Positions 12,057 through 21,868 of a stretch of DNA of 64,000 nucleotides are shown here, piece by piece. The stretch comes from Symsagittifera roscoffensis (lineage: Eukaryota; Xenacoelomorpha; Acoela; Convolutidae): positions 67,201,548 to 67,265,547 of the forward strand of contig NC_087064.1 of the NCBI RefSeq assembly GCF_963678635.1, given 5' to 3'. How positions within the stretch are numbered: position 1 is the stretch's first letter; each line of letters opens with the position of its first letter. Both the position numbers and the translations under genes were made by a program. The notes below the pieces were generated by a model. It had not been told where the DNA came from and searched no databases. It saw nothing but the letters and a program-made list of their open reading frames with translations.

Positions 12057-14245
12057 TTTGAGTCAGTGTGGGTTGAGTGCAAATCTACATTTAACATTTC
12101 CACTAAGGAAAAAATGCTAGTTAATTTGTGTTATAATCCAAGCAGATCAAACTTAATTGATTTTTTGGAACAGTTAACGCTTAACATAGATAATGGATTT
12201 TTTGTTTCTAATAAAATTACGTTTCTGGGTGATTATAACATAAATTATCTGGATAGCAAAGAAAAAGAAAATTTAGATTCTATAATTATTCCATATGGAT
12301 TGAAGGTTTTTTGTCCAAACGATGAGACCAGAATTAGTTCCTCAACTAAAACTCAAATCGACTACATTATCAGTGACTATGAAACAAACGGCATTGAATT
12401 TTGTTTTGATACACCTCATAAAACCGACCATTTTGCTTCATTAATTTTGACGGATATAAAATGCGGCAAAGGTTTACCGAGGATAATTTCGACTTTCAAT
12501 AAGAAAAATTATCAGAAAAATGAATTTTGCAATACACTCTCCGCTCTTCCTTGGTATCTCTTATATCAATGTACAGACGCACAAAACATGTTCTCGACGA
12601 TGATTTATTTAATTTCTAGTGCTCTTCAGCAACATGCTCCAATCGAAAAAAAAATTGTTCGTAATTTTAAACCAAAAAATGTGTTGAAAACGGAATGGTT
12701 CGATTCAGAATGTCAGCAATTGTTGATTAAGAAACAGAATTCACTCAGATCATATCGCAGTCAAAGCACAAGCGATAATTGGTCAAAGTACCAGTTTTTA
12801 CGTAATCAAATGAGCCAATTGATTAAAAGTAAACAACTCGATCATTCAAAAAAATTGTTTTTCACTTCTCAGCACTATCCAACAAAAATGGAAATATATT
12901 AACCAAGTTAGAGGTACATGTTCTGGCAACAATTGAATTACAGTTCTACGAAATTCCTTCAGTAAAATGATAACCCAAGACAAAAAAATGCCAATCATTT
13001 AAATTATATTTTTTTTCAAATTTAGGCGATTTTTTTGGCGCTAAAAAGCCTCCGAATTACAACAAATCTGCCTCTGAATCTGCACCTTTCCATTTTCAAC
13101 ACATTACAGTGAAGCAATGCTTTGATATAGTTCGAAAAAAAACAATGTTAGAAAACCTCTCGGACCTTGTACCGTACCTGCTTGGGCAATCATTGACGGT
13201 CAATCAGTTATAGTTCCACATTTAACTTTTGTCATAAATACTTGCTTGGATGAGAACATTTTCCCGATCGAACTGAAAAAAGCACACGTAACCCCTTTGT
13301 TTAAAAAAGATGACCCAGTGGATGCAAAAAATTATCGGCCAATATCAATAACTTGTGCTTTTTCTAAAATTTTTGAAAAAATTTTACATGCCCAAATAAC
13401 AGAACATCTTGACAAATTTCAAATAATGACACCATTTCAATTCGGATTTCGCAAAAACATTTCAACACAAGATGCTCTTGTTTATGTGACAGAAAGTATT
13501 CGAAATCAAATAGATTAAAAAAAAATTGTACATGCAGCTTTATTAGATCTGTCCAAGGCTTTTGATTCCATTTCTCATGAAGTTTTAATTGAAAAAATGC
13601 TTTCGCTCGGTTTTTCAAATGAGCAAATGTTTTATTTGCTAGCTTCCTAAACAAACGTATTCAAAGAGTAAACGTCAATGGAATCTTTCAGACTGGATTG
13701 AAATCAAACGAGGTGTCCCACAAGGAACGGTACTTGGTCCGTTGTTGTTCAATTTATATGTTAACGACATACAAGAGCGATTATATGAAGGTTGTACTTT
13801 AGTTCAATATGCTGACGACCGTATGGTTTTTTCCTCTTCTATAATTTCTGAGGATGTTTTGAATCGATTGCAAAAATCACTCAATAATCTAACGGAATTT
13901 TTTGCAGAGAACCAATTGAATCTGAATGCATCTAAATCGGAATTTATAACATTTTGTCAAAAAAATGATAGCAAAAATGTAGATACTGATACAATAGTAA
14001 TTAATGGGCATTATGTAGCCAAAAAATCAGAATGCAAATATTTAGGCCTCATTCTTGATTCAAGTTTATCTTTTCATGCTCAAATCAAAACAATTCTCCA
14101 AAAAATGGCACAAGGAATTAGAACTATAGATACAATTGGACAACAACTGCCAACATTATCACTAGTTACCTTGCTTCATTGTCTTGTTTTATCACATTTA
14201 GATTATTCAGCAATATTTTCAAAACAAATTAATGCTACTTTGATG
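12057..14245 (+). pseudogene. LINE (APE-type non-LTR retrotransposon), 5' portion
   Basis: The frame opening near 12057 encodes the second half of an APE-like endonuclease: GDYNIN, QIDYIIS and KTDHFA correspond to the family's GD(F/Y)N, DYI and SDH motifs. Reverse transcriptase follows: KNYRPISI at about 13330, LLDLSKAFDS near 13545, GVPQGT/LGPLLFNLYVNDI near 13710-13770, and the catalytic YADD at about 13810. The frame is broken near 12902, 13518 and 13650, so this is a decayed copy. ORF1 and the start of the endonuclease are absent. The frame runs into the LTR of copy A at 14245 and resumes at 37706. Confidence 0.85.
14241..14245. repeat. Target-site duplication, left copy (tgatg)
   Basis: The bases tgatg lie immediately left of the LTR and recur at 37701-37705 on the right. 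Removing one copy plus the element rejoins the LINE codons in frame (NATL-M-LSLEK). Because the LTR's inner edge is also preceded by tg, a 3-bp duplication (tga) with LTR ends TG...CA is formally equivalent. Five bases fit Ty3/gypsy integrases better. Confidence 0.75.
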
Positions 14246-15129
14246 TAACATTCGTCTACTGTAGTCACACATGAGGCTTAAGAAAAATAGGCCCTATAAC
14301 CATTGGCTCAAGAGTCAGGGACACTATCTCTTGTGTTTTTCTACCTCAAGAACGGTCGGAGCCAATTCGGTTCGCTTGCGACATGAGACTGGAACCCGTT
14401 ACAGCTTAAAGGCCACTACCAAAATACCCCCCACTCTAGAAATAAAAACGTCCCCATACTTAGGTCTCGAAATACCCAAAATACATGAACGCCGTTAAAA
14501 ACCGGGTCGGAACAATCCGCTTAGTTACTTTTTATTGGACAGTGGAACTTTGATCCATTTCAGATGGATCAACCTAAAACTCGCCTTATCTCAACATAAC
14601 TATCATAAAATACACTCGAGAAATTTAAATTGAGAACTCACATGTCGATGCACTTGAGTATGAGGAGTAACTAAAAGATAAGCAGCTTGAGAATCAAATA
14701 ATATAACTAAATAAGTTTGATGCTAATTAGTTTTAACAACAGAAGTAAGTTCTGTCTCAAGAATCAAAGTTTCTGAATGAACCATTTGGACACTCGAGTT
14801 GCCCACTGTTCCATTGAATGTTCACTCCTTTCCGTTCGAATAGTCGTCCTTTCTCAAGTCTGTATTCTATTCTCCTGTTTTCAGGATAAGACAGCTCTAC
14901 TCTCTTATTGTTTCGTATCGAGAAATTGCGAATAGCAATTTCCTGCCTTTTTCTTGAGTAGTTTCCCGCAATTGTTAATTCGGACGTTCTGATTTTTGAC
15001 TTTTGCGTTTTCAGTTGGTTCGAGAAAACTGAGCATGACAGGCTCCATTCAAAATTTTTAAAATTAAAACTTCACACCAAAATTACGTGTTTCTCAAGGT
15101 CAAACCTCCAGACATGACCGACTGGCACA
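14246..15129 (-). repeat. 3' LTR of copy A
   Basis: Near-identical to 36813-37700. On the minus strand it starts TGTGCCAGTC and ends in TGTTA (or TGTTACA if two more bases belong to the LTR). The main length difference from its partner is a C run of 6 here against 11 in the other LTR. Confidence 0.92.
14531..14536 (-). promoter_or_regulatory. Possible polyadenylation signal in LTR
   Basis: AATAAA on the minus strand, repeated in the other LTR at 37102-37107. LTR elements carry their poly(A) signal in the LTR, and this is the only canonical hexamer I noticed in a sensible place. No downstream element was confirmed. Confidence 0.35.
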
Positions 15130-15162
15130 TACTCCCCGGACTCGAGATCGATGTCCCCATCG
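15130..15162 (-). promoter_or_regulatory. 3' polypurine tract with GGGA-loop hairpin, copy A
   Basis: Minus strand: hairpin CGATG-GGGA-CATCG (149-162 of the 15000s), a 7-base spacer, then gtccggggagta ending at the LTR edge. The purine stretch is the expected primer site for second-strand synthesis. The same hairpin-plus-tract recurs within pol at 25493-25531. Confidence 0.65.
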
Positions 15163-15569
15163 TGTGTTGTCATCTGCCAGTGAGTCCCAGAGAACCGAGT
15201 GTTGCTCAAGATACAGTGCCAGTGGTCATTTACAGAAGTTTGCATCGGACTTAAGTTTATCTGCCTTCCAAAATTCACAACCATATAAAATTTTCACGCT
15301 ATCGCTAAACAGCAATCAAAATCTGCACACACCTGCACCCATGAATCCCCGCTTTTTAAGCTGGTAATTTTTAAAATTTCTTTTGTCCTATTCAGTCAGG
15401 AAATTGTCATGCATCATTTTGACTTATATAATAGATCTATCATATTAATAACAATATCCTATTCTTCTAAAATTTCTTTTTAGTGAACCCAGATTTCATC
15501 CAAGTTCGCTCTCAAGCCCCCTCCCTCTCAAGACTCAAGACTCTAGAATTTTCCTTTCGAGCCGCCGGC
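15163..15569. other. 3' untranslated region of copy A
   Basis: Non-coding sequence between the stop of the last ORF and the polypurine tract. It includes a pyrimidine- and A-rich stretch near 15370-15480. No further feature recognised. Confidence 0.5.
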
Positions 15570-18299
15570 TCACCTCGTGTTTTTCGCCTTCGAGGTACCC
15601 GACACCGGTGTTCTTGGCACTGTAATTTGTTCCAACAGTGCCTCTTCGTCATCGGAGCTGATCACAATTTCCTCCCAGGCCTTCAGCTGTTCATAGGATC
15701 GCATCCACTCCCTCTGCTCTTGCAACCTCTTCGATTGATTTGGTAGGCTCTTCACCTTCGACTCCCGGTTCAAACAGAAGGAATTGTGAAGACTCATGCT
15801 TACATTCCTCGCCAGGTCCTCCTCCAGTATCGTTTCCCTCGCTCTAGAATTGTCTCTGGATACTCTGCCCACTCTTTTCCACCCCGTCGTGATCGCATTT
15901 CGATGGGTCAGCGGAGGTCTCTTGAAGGCATCTGGTCCTATTTCGGCTTGGAATTGTCGATATTCTTTTTGATGTTTCCTCATGTGGTCCTTTGTCACTA
16001 CATACAACCAGGATGTTAACGTCGCACGAAACCAAGGAAAGAATCTCAGGCGGTTCCATATATGTCTGACTTCCACTGGTATGGCGAATACCTTGCATGC
16101 GGTCTCGAACAACTCTAGTCTCCTGCTGTAATCTATCGCATGAATCGACTCAGCTGTTGGCGCTCTCGATTCTCTATACTTCGCTATGTTTTCTTCAATC
16201 CATCGCAGAGCCAGCATCGTGCTTGCCACCAAGATGGTCACCTTTTGTCGATGCTCCGGTAGTCCCAACGATTTAATCTCTTCTATGTCCCAAATCAGAC
16301 AGAGATTGGCGCGTTCTGGGTACCACACTGTCTGCGCCAGACAGTGGCATGGACAATCCCCATGCGTGAGGTCGATGCTTCTAAGATTGCGTTCTCCCGA
16401 GGCTTCCAGGAGAGGCTCAAGCTCCATCATTTTCTCGTGTATCACGTCGACTTCTTCTGAGCTTGGAGTACCTATTGCGGGTTTCCCCACCATGTTTTGC
16501 CTTCCGTGATCACTTGTGTTTTCGTTCTCCAAGCTTAGAAGTTCTTCACCCCAGATTTCACTCAAGTCGTCTCTTTGTTCCTTCGGTACTGCTCCTCGGA
16601 TCTTCCTCAACAGCTTGTGTGAATGATGTGACATCCGAGCTAGTCTCACGCACTTGGGCACTGAGAAGGCCTTGTCTATCAATACCCTCTGGCTGGACAC
16701 CTCCACCATCGCCATGTGTAGTGGATAGTGGCTTCCACATAGGTTAGCCAACACTGACCCCACTAAGGATTTCGCATTCAGAGGCAATCCATAGGCTTCG
16801 CTCATGGGAAATCCCATCTCCGCCTCGAGTCCAATTTTCCAACTCTTGATGTGCTTCTGGTTCACTTGTAACACTCCGGGCCATGATTCCACGCTCAACG
16901 CGGTCACCAGGTGGTGTTCTGACTCTAGCCTCTCCAGTGACTGGAGACTACACATTCTTGAGAAAAATCCCAAGGCAGTCGCTAGGTTCACGGTGGTACT
17001 CGCGTAACATTCAGCCACTATCTGTATCTCGCTCTTCTCCCTTTCAGTGATATCCTCAAACCAGGTGATGAGGTCCTCTTTCTGGAAAGACTGTATCCTG
17101 ACGCATGATCGTCCATCACAAGTATGTTCGCCGTTGCCACATGTCGAATCAAGACAACTGCCCGGTTCCATCCTCTTCACCGACCCTGTTCCACTCGTCA
17201 CCTCACTCGACTCTTTCATCTGAGGCAGGATCAGTCTATGTACTATACTCAGGGTCGCCAAATTCTCATCCTCTGTCGGTGCCAATCTCACTCGCTCAGT
17301 GACCTCCTCAATCAGGCTCGCGTGGGGATGTGGACACCAGGAGGGTCTGAGTAATTTCCATACCACTCCCAGATTCGTGGTCAACACGCCATTCCCGTTG
17401 CCCATTTTTAGTTCCACTCTTTTACTTGAGCGTGGCACACTTATCACTTCCGGCGTTCTCTCGAGAATCAGACCCAGGCTAGGTCTCTCTCTCTCCACAG
17501 TGTCTATTTCCATTATCTTCTCTGTCCAGAACTTCAGTAGCTCCGCCACCTCATAGTTTCTGTGGGCACTTCCGGCTTCCAAGTCTAAGAAGGGGTTGTA
17601 CGCCATTCCCATTACTCCAGAAACATACTGGTACTCTCCCTTTTTGTTGAGTTTTAAGTACTCCCCTGACGAAGCCAGGTTGCGGTGAACGTCGTGTTTC
17701 TCCTCGAACTTCTTGTTGTAGAACCTTCGTATCTCATCTAACTTCCTATGGCTCTCCAGAGATTGCCTAGAACCATCCTCCCTCTCTATTCCAGTACTCT
17801 GGTACACATTCAAGATGACTGTGGAGACTCTCCTTTCCAGCGTCTTGCTTCCAACTGCTTTCTGATGACATGCTAGGATGGTACTGTCAGTCATCATCGA
17901 CATCGTCCATCTCAAGAAACAGGTTGCATCTTTCCTTCTTGCCAGACTCAAGCCTGAGTTGTCCCTGGCTACGTGCTGCATCAGCATTCGATATATCTCT
18001 AGATTTTTGCCTCCCAGCTTCAACTTATCGTACGAAGTCAGTGTCTCCAGCTCTATCCCCAACAGGCTCCACGCGAACATCAGTTGTCCTGCAGTCTTGA
18101 TGAAGGGATTCGCCATCAGCGGCGGTGCCGATGAGGGTGTCCTCATGGCCTCTTCAAAATGATCCTTCACTAAGTTCTGCCAGGATCTCTTCAGCTGGTT
18201 TGCCAATTCTATCTTGTTAACCTCAGCCTTCTGCTGGGTGGCCCAACTGTGTCGCTTGCGGGCCACTCCGCTGTTCAATTTCTTCAAACAGTCTTCCAT
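15570..18299 (-). CDS. 909-aa accessory protein of unknown function
   Basis: An uninterrupted frame from ATG at 18297-18299 to a TAA-type stop at 15570. The frame stays open a further 9 codons upstream to the TGA that ends the preceding ORF, and the ATG chosen is the first after that stop. Copy B also has a stop at the equivalent place followed by ATGs, which supports separate initiation. The protein starts with a charged helical stretch (MEDCLKKL), carries a Cys-rich region around residues 385-405 (GSCLDSTCGNGEHTCDG), a CPCHCL motif around residue 620, and a Glu/Asp-rich C terminus (SSDDEEALLEQ). No catalytic signature or transmembrane segment is evident, so it does not look like an env glycoprotein. 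It is conserved throughout in copy B and part of copy C. Function unknown. Confidence 0.8.
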   Translation of the reverse strand: MEDCLKKLNSGVARKRHSWATQQKAEVNKIELANQLKRSWQNLVKDHFEEAMRTPSSAPPLMANPFIKTAGQLMFAWSLLGIELETLTSYDKLKLGGKNLEIYRMLMQHVARDNSGLSLARRKDATCFLRWTMSMMTDSTILACHQKAVGSKTLERRVSTVILNVYQSTGIEREDGSRQSLESHRKLDEIRRFYNKKFEEKHDVHRNLASSGEYLKLNKKGEYQYVSGVMGMAYNPFLDLEAGSAHRNYEVAELLKFWTEKIMEIDTVERERPSLGLILERTPEVISVPRSSKRVELKMGNGNGVLTTNLGVVWKLLRPSWCPHPHASLIEEVTERVRLAPTEDENLATLSIVHRLILPQMKESSEVTSGTGSVKRMEPGSCLDSTCGNGEHTCDGRSCVRIQSFQKEDLITWFEDITEREKSEIQIVAECYASTTVNLATALGFFSRMCSLQSLERLESEHHLVTALSVESWPGVLQVNQKHIKSWKIGLEAEMGFPMSEAYGLPLNAKSLVGSVLANLCGSHYPLHMAMVEVSSQRVLIDKAFSVPKCVRLARMSHHSHKLLRKIRGAVPKEQRDDLSEIWGEELLSLENENTSDHGRQNMVGKPAIGTPSSEEVDVIHEKMMELEPLLEASGERNLRSIDLTHGDCPCHCLAQTVWYPERANLCLIWDIEEIKSLGLPEHRQKVTILVASTMLALRWIEENIAKYRESRAPTAESIHAIDYSRRLELFETACKVFAIPVEVRHIWNRLRFFPWFRATLTSWLYVVTKDHMRKHQKEYRQFQAEIGPDAFKRPPLTHRNAITTGWKRVGRVSRDNSRARETILEEDLARNVSMSLHNSFCLNRESKVKSLPNQSKRLQEQREWMRSYEQLKAWEEIVISSDDEEALLEQITVPRTPVSGTSKAKNTR

Positions 18300-18326
18300 C
18301 TCCTTCAATGTCTCAAGGGCTATCCA

Positions 18327-18770
18327 TCACGGTCGGGAGGTATTTCTGGTTTTATTCTTCTCAAGAGGATCGCTGGTCACTTGTTTCCCAACAGCTTGAT
18401 GTTCACTTGAGACCCATTCCTTGCCGACGTCTACCTCCCAGGTCTGCCCGCTCGTCGAACCTCGCTTCATTTTTATTCTCTGAGGTTTGAAATCTTCCTC
18501 CGTCACTGAGCTAGTGGGGTTTTCCATTTCTCTTTCTATGTCGAGCAGTTTCCTCGGTTCATAGCTACTCTTGTAGGCTGCCGTCTTCCATCGCGCCAGA
18601 ACCATGGGGGCCGTCTCTCTCAAGTCTTTTTCTGAGACCGCGTCAGCTGAAGGACTGCCCAATCCCTCCACGTCTCTCTTCCTCTTGCGAGACCTCACGT
18701 CTTTATTCGGGGGCGTCGTCGTTATCATCACTGATTCAACTTCCTTTTCTCCAACCAACTCTTGCCTCCC
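18327..18770 (-). CDS. C-terminal segment of esterase polyprotein (after G-run frameshift)
   Basis: The frame opens in the overlap with the preceding ORF and ends at TGA 18327-18329. It is rich in basic and acidic residues, with a likely nuclear-localisation-type cluster (RSRKRKRDVEG). It continues the long ORF at 18728-21457 after a shift at a run of six Gs (plus-strand C run 18768-18773). In copy B the matching region (4562-5236) is read in a single frame, so this shift is probably a mutation or base-calling error in copy A and not a real gene boundary. Downstream, the 909-aa ORF is in the same frame beyond the TGA. Confidence 0.6.
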   Translation of the reverse strand, partial: GRQELVGEKEVESVMITTTPPNKDVRSRKRKRDVEGLGSPSADAVSEKDLRETAPMVLARWKTAAYKSSYEPRKLLDIEREMENPTSSVTEEDFKPQRIKMKRGSTSGQTWEVDVGKEWVSSEHQAVGKQVTSDPLEKNKTRNTSRP

Positions 18771-21457
18771 CCCTGCTCGAGCCTTAAGGATATTAGTACT
18801 TGAATCATATTACTAGTTCCCACCTTATCCCCCCTTGTATATTTAATTATTTTATTGTCAGTTTTCTGTTTCGGAGTAGAGCTGTCTTTACATTTGTCTT
18901 CTCTGGTCTTTCTTGACTTCCTCAACTCGACCACCTTGCTCAGTAGTTCTCCTCTGGCTTTCTCCTCTAAACCCGCCCCCATCAGGACAGGCTCACCAAA
19001 CTTCACCACCGTGTCCCACAGTTCCTCTTTAAAATTGTCCAATGTGGTGTCTTCATCCACTTCTCGATTGAAATCGCTCAAGAATTCTTGCCAAGCATCT
19101 CTGTCCAGAGTGCCCAGGAAGGCGTCTCTGTTTCCCTCGAAGGTATTCTTCTCCCTTCTCTCCGCACTCAAGAAGATCATTCCCATGTTGGGGTTCTCGC
19201 TCGTCAATGACATCTCTGGGTACTTGCGGGGGGATGAGGTCAGAGGTGGCGTGGGGGTATCTGCCCAGTTTTCTTCACTCAGATCCTTCAACAGTTCCTG
19301 CGCAGTGAACTCCTCCTCCGCTGGCTTCTGCTCAGGTGTGTTCCCCACCTCCATATCTTCTCCTGCCTCACTGAGAGTTTCATCCATGCTCTCGTCTCCC
19401 GACTCTGCTTCTCTTCTCTCAAGAATCCTCTTGAATCGGTCTTCTACGGTGCCACTCCTTTTCTCCCCAGGGGTGTCCACCGAAAGAGGTGATGGTGTCG
19501 TTGGATTCGTCCCCTTGTGCTCTGTCCGTGCCACATACAATGGACCTGCTGCATCCAGCTTTTTTCCTTCCTGATTCCTTTCCACCTGCTCTAGTCCGTA
19601 AGGTGCCCGGTATCTCCTGGTGGCAAACAGCATCTCGTCTGCTTTCAGTGCGATATGCCCTTCCTCCACTATCATCCTGCCGTCGTCCCATGCCGGCAAC
19701 TGGTTCTCTAGACTCGCCCGCTCAAGTACTCTCAAGGCATTTTGCACTTCGAATTTCGGGGGCATCGACCCTCTCATTTTCTTGGCTTGAGTCGTCCATG
19801 AGTTTATCTTCACATCGCTGGTGTGGAAATAAATCGCTGCAGTGTAGCCGATGAAGAGCGGATCCCAGCTGTCGGTAAACTCCTTCTGCCGTTCTTCGGT
19901 TGTGGTTCTCGCGTAAGGGGACGGCACAACCAGGGAACTGTTCATCCCCAGGGTCATTCTCCTCACTGTGGGGAACTCGGGAATGCTCGTTGGTAGGACT
20001 TCTTTCTCCAATATCGCCTCTAACTCCTTTTTCACTAACTCGAAGCTTTTCGTCCATGTAGGGATTCTCAAGATTTCTTGCCCATTGGCTGTCAAGGGAT
20101 TCAAGTTCCAGAACTTGGGGTAAGTTTCGATGGGGCCCTCGCGCTTGCCTCCCATCCGGCATTGCAGTTGTCCACGGAAACTGTACACGACCAACTCCGG
20201 ATCCTTCACCTTCCCGAAGAGCACCGTGTTGCTCATTTGTGCCCTCAGCACCTCTTGCTGACACCAGTTTAGTGTCGTTCCATCTAGTACGCTTATGAGG
20301 CTCACGTGGGTCACGGAGTATCGATAAGCCGTCACCAGAGGATCCGGAAACGCGAACGTGACGGCCGGTCCATATATACAGGTCACGACCTCCCCTAGCC
20401 CCCGGATAATCCCCATGGGATCCGATCTCATGGCCAGGCATAGGTCCGTCAATAGGGGCATGCCTCCATTCGCTCTTTTCCATTCTTCTCTTGTCTTCGG
20501 GCTCTTCTCTTCACCAGTCAGGTGCCTGTTTTGCATCAACAGGTACTGCACTAGCAGCGTCTTTAGTCCTGCCGCACACTTGTATGAGTAGGTCTCAATA
20601 CTCGAGTGTGTTCTTCCCATCGACAGGGGCTCCCCGTACCTCATCAGTCGGTGAAATGACGCCAGCTCACCGTGGGTCAGAAGCACTAACGTCAAGTACC
20701 CGTCTATTCTGAGGGTACCCACGCCACGACTGAACATGTATGCTGGGCCCATATTAAACAAGTGCCTCGGGTAAACCAGGTACAGCGCCAGCAACAGACT
20801 GATAGGCATGTTCAATACCTCCTGTATGAATGCCTTGAAGATAGTCTCCTTCGCACTGTACACCTCGGTCAGGAACTCTTTTCCCCAACAAGGACTCAAG
20901 AACTCGAGAATCTCATGATCCCTCCTCGTCCTTAGCTCACCTCTCGCGTGCTCCCTCCAGAACCCTCCAATCGTGACCTCATTGGCTGCTGTGACGAACC
21001 TGCTAACCGTCATCTCCTTCTTCTCAGCTATTCCCAGTTGCTCCTCAAGAAAATCCCAGATCTGCTTCACCAGAAGCGGCGCATCTTCTCTTGTTTTCTC
21101 CGTGGCGTTTTCCAGTCTTGGGGTCAAGAAGGGCCATTTGCCTCCCTCTTGTGCCAACCGATACACCATCGACTCTAGTTGCTTCTCCGATGCGGCCACG
21201 TTCTTCCTTTCGTTGTTCGGCCCTCTAGATTTGCTGGTTGAGCTCGTGATGGTCAACTCCATGTCCCGAAACCACAGACTAGCCGTCAGGTGAGCCACCA
21301 CTGGATGATCATCCCTTATAATCGGGCTGAGCTTGAGTTGCCTGGCGAAGTTGGATATCTCCAACAAGAGGACCTCGTCTAGTACGATGAGGATGTCGGC
21401 CAACTCATAAAAGCCTCTCAACGCATGGGAGACATCCGCCCATGCCGCCGCGAGTTC
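18728..21457 (-). CDS. Large middle part of esterase polyprotein
   Basis: About 909 codons open on the minus strand, immediately following an in-frame TAA (21458-21460). It begins with the tail of a degenerate SGNH-like region (ADILIVLDEV, then RDDHP), continues through a predicted globular section with THGELASFHRL, GGMPLLTDLC, IYGPAVTFAFP and NWCQQEVLR, and ends in an acidic, Pro/Ser-rich low-complexity stretch (residues about 650-780) and a Lys-rich tail. Copy B preserves all these landmarks. No named family is recognised beyond the SGNH-like start. It has no signal peptide and is probably one module of a roughly 2000-residue polyprotein. Confidence 0.7.
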   Translation of the reverse strand, partial: ELAAAWADVSHALRGFYELADILIVLDEVLLLEISNFARQLKLSPIIRDDHPVVAHLTASLWFRDMELTITSSTSKSRGPNNERKNVAASEKQLESMVYRLAQEGGKWPFLTPRLENATEKTREDAPLLVKQIWDFLEEQLGIAEKKEMTVSRFVTAANEVTIGGFWREHARGELRTRRDHEILEFLSPCWGKEFLTEVYSAKETIFKAFIQEVLNMPISLLLALYLVYPRHLFNMGPAYMFSRGVGTLRIDGYLTLVLLTHGELASFHRLMRYGEPLSMGRTHSSIETYSYKCAAGLKTLLVQYLLMQNRHLTGEEKSPKTREEWKRANGGMPLLTDLCLAMRSDPMGIIRGLGEVVTCIYGPAVTFAFPDPLVTAYRYSVTHVSLISVLDGTTLNWCQQEVLRAQMSNTVLFGKVKDPELVVYSFRGQLQCRMGGKREGPIETYPKFWNLNPLTANGQEILRIPTWTKSFELVKKELEAILEKEVLPTSIPEFPTVRRMTLGMNSSLVVPSPYARTTTEERQKEFTDSWDPLFIGYTAAIYFHTSDVKINSWTTQAKKMRGSMPPKFEVQNALRVLERASLENQLPAWDDGRMIVEEGHIALKADEMLFATRRYRAPYGLEQVERNQEGKKLDAAGPLYVARTEHKGTNPTTPSPLSVDTPGEKRSGTVEDRFKRILERREAESGDESMDETLSEAGEDMEVGNTPEQKPAEEEFTAQELLKDLSEENWADTPTPPLTSSPRKYPEMSLTSENPNMGMIFLSAERREKNTFEGNRDAFLGTLDRDAWQEFLSDFNREVDEDTTLDNFKEELWDTVVKFGEPVLMGAGLEEKARGELLSKVVELRKSRKTREDKCKDSSTPKQKTDNKIIKYTRGDKVGTSNMIQVLISLRLEQGGGKSWLEKRKLNQ

Positions 21458-21868
21458 TTATCTGCGCAGTCTCAAGTTCGTCGGTTCCAATTCTCGGTTG
21501 GGAGCTGCCATCAAGACACGCCACCCATTCCCCTCTGCGATCAAGATCAAGATCGCGTACACAAATTGCAGAGCGAGCGGCATGCTCGAGTACCCGGGGG
21601 ACGTTGTGAATGCCACTTTTGTCTTGGAGCCGAATCTTGAGGCAACATTCTCTTGTATCTCATTTATGGCCGCAAATAAGGTCTGGATGGCTTCCCAGAT
21701 CCTCTTTGGCGTGGGCTCACCACCCTTGAGCTGCTCAAGAAATCCCGTTGCATGCAGATGATCGTTCATCCCTGCAAACAGTAGTAACTCAGGTTCGCAG
21801 GGCATTTCTGACTTCATTGCCACCACCAGGGTCAACATCTGGTTTAGCTCCGCTCCCGGCAAAGGCAT
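21458..21868 (-). CDS. Degenerate SGNH-like segment of polyprotein
   Basis: The short open segment contains LLLFAGMNDHLHATGFL, resembling SGNH block III (GxND as G-M-N-D), followed by VAFTTSPGYSSMP and LMAAPNRELEP. It joins the preceding ORF through a frame change at 21845-21868 and is cut from the following ORF only by a TAA at 21458-21460. Copy B reads through both places in one frame (6962-8440), so both are lesions in copy A. Confidence 0.62.
   Translation of the reverse strand: MPLPGAELNQMLTLVVAMKSEMPCEPELLLFAGMNDHLHATGFLEQLKGGEPTPKRIWEAIQTLFAAINEIQENVASRFGSKTKVAFTTSPGYSSMPLALQFVYAILILIAEGNGWRVLMAAPNRELEPTNLRLRR

Noticed and set aside
15570-18299. The 909-aa protein as an envelope glycoprotein
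   Set aside because: No signal peptide, no transmembrane segment, no furin-like site or fusion peptide is visible.
18768-18773. Programmed -1 frameshift site at the G run
   Set aside because: Copy B reads this region in one frame without the run, so the shift is not conserved. It is kept only as a finding about miscalling or slippage.
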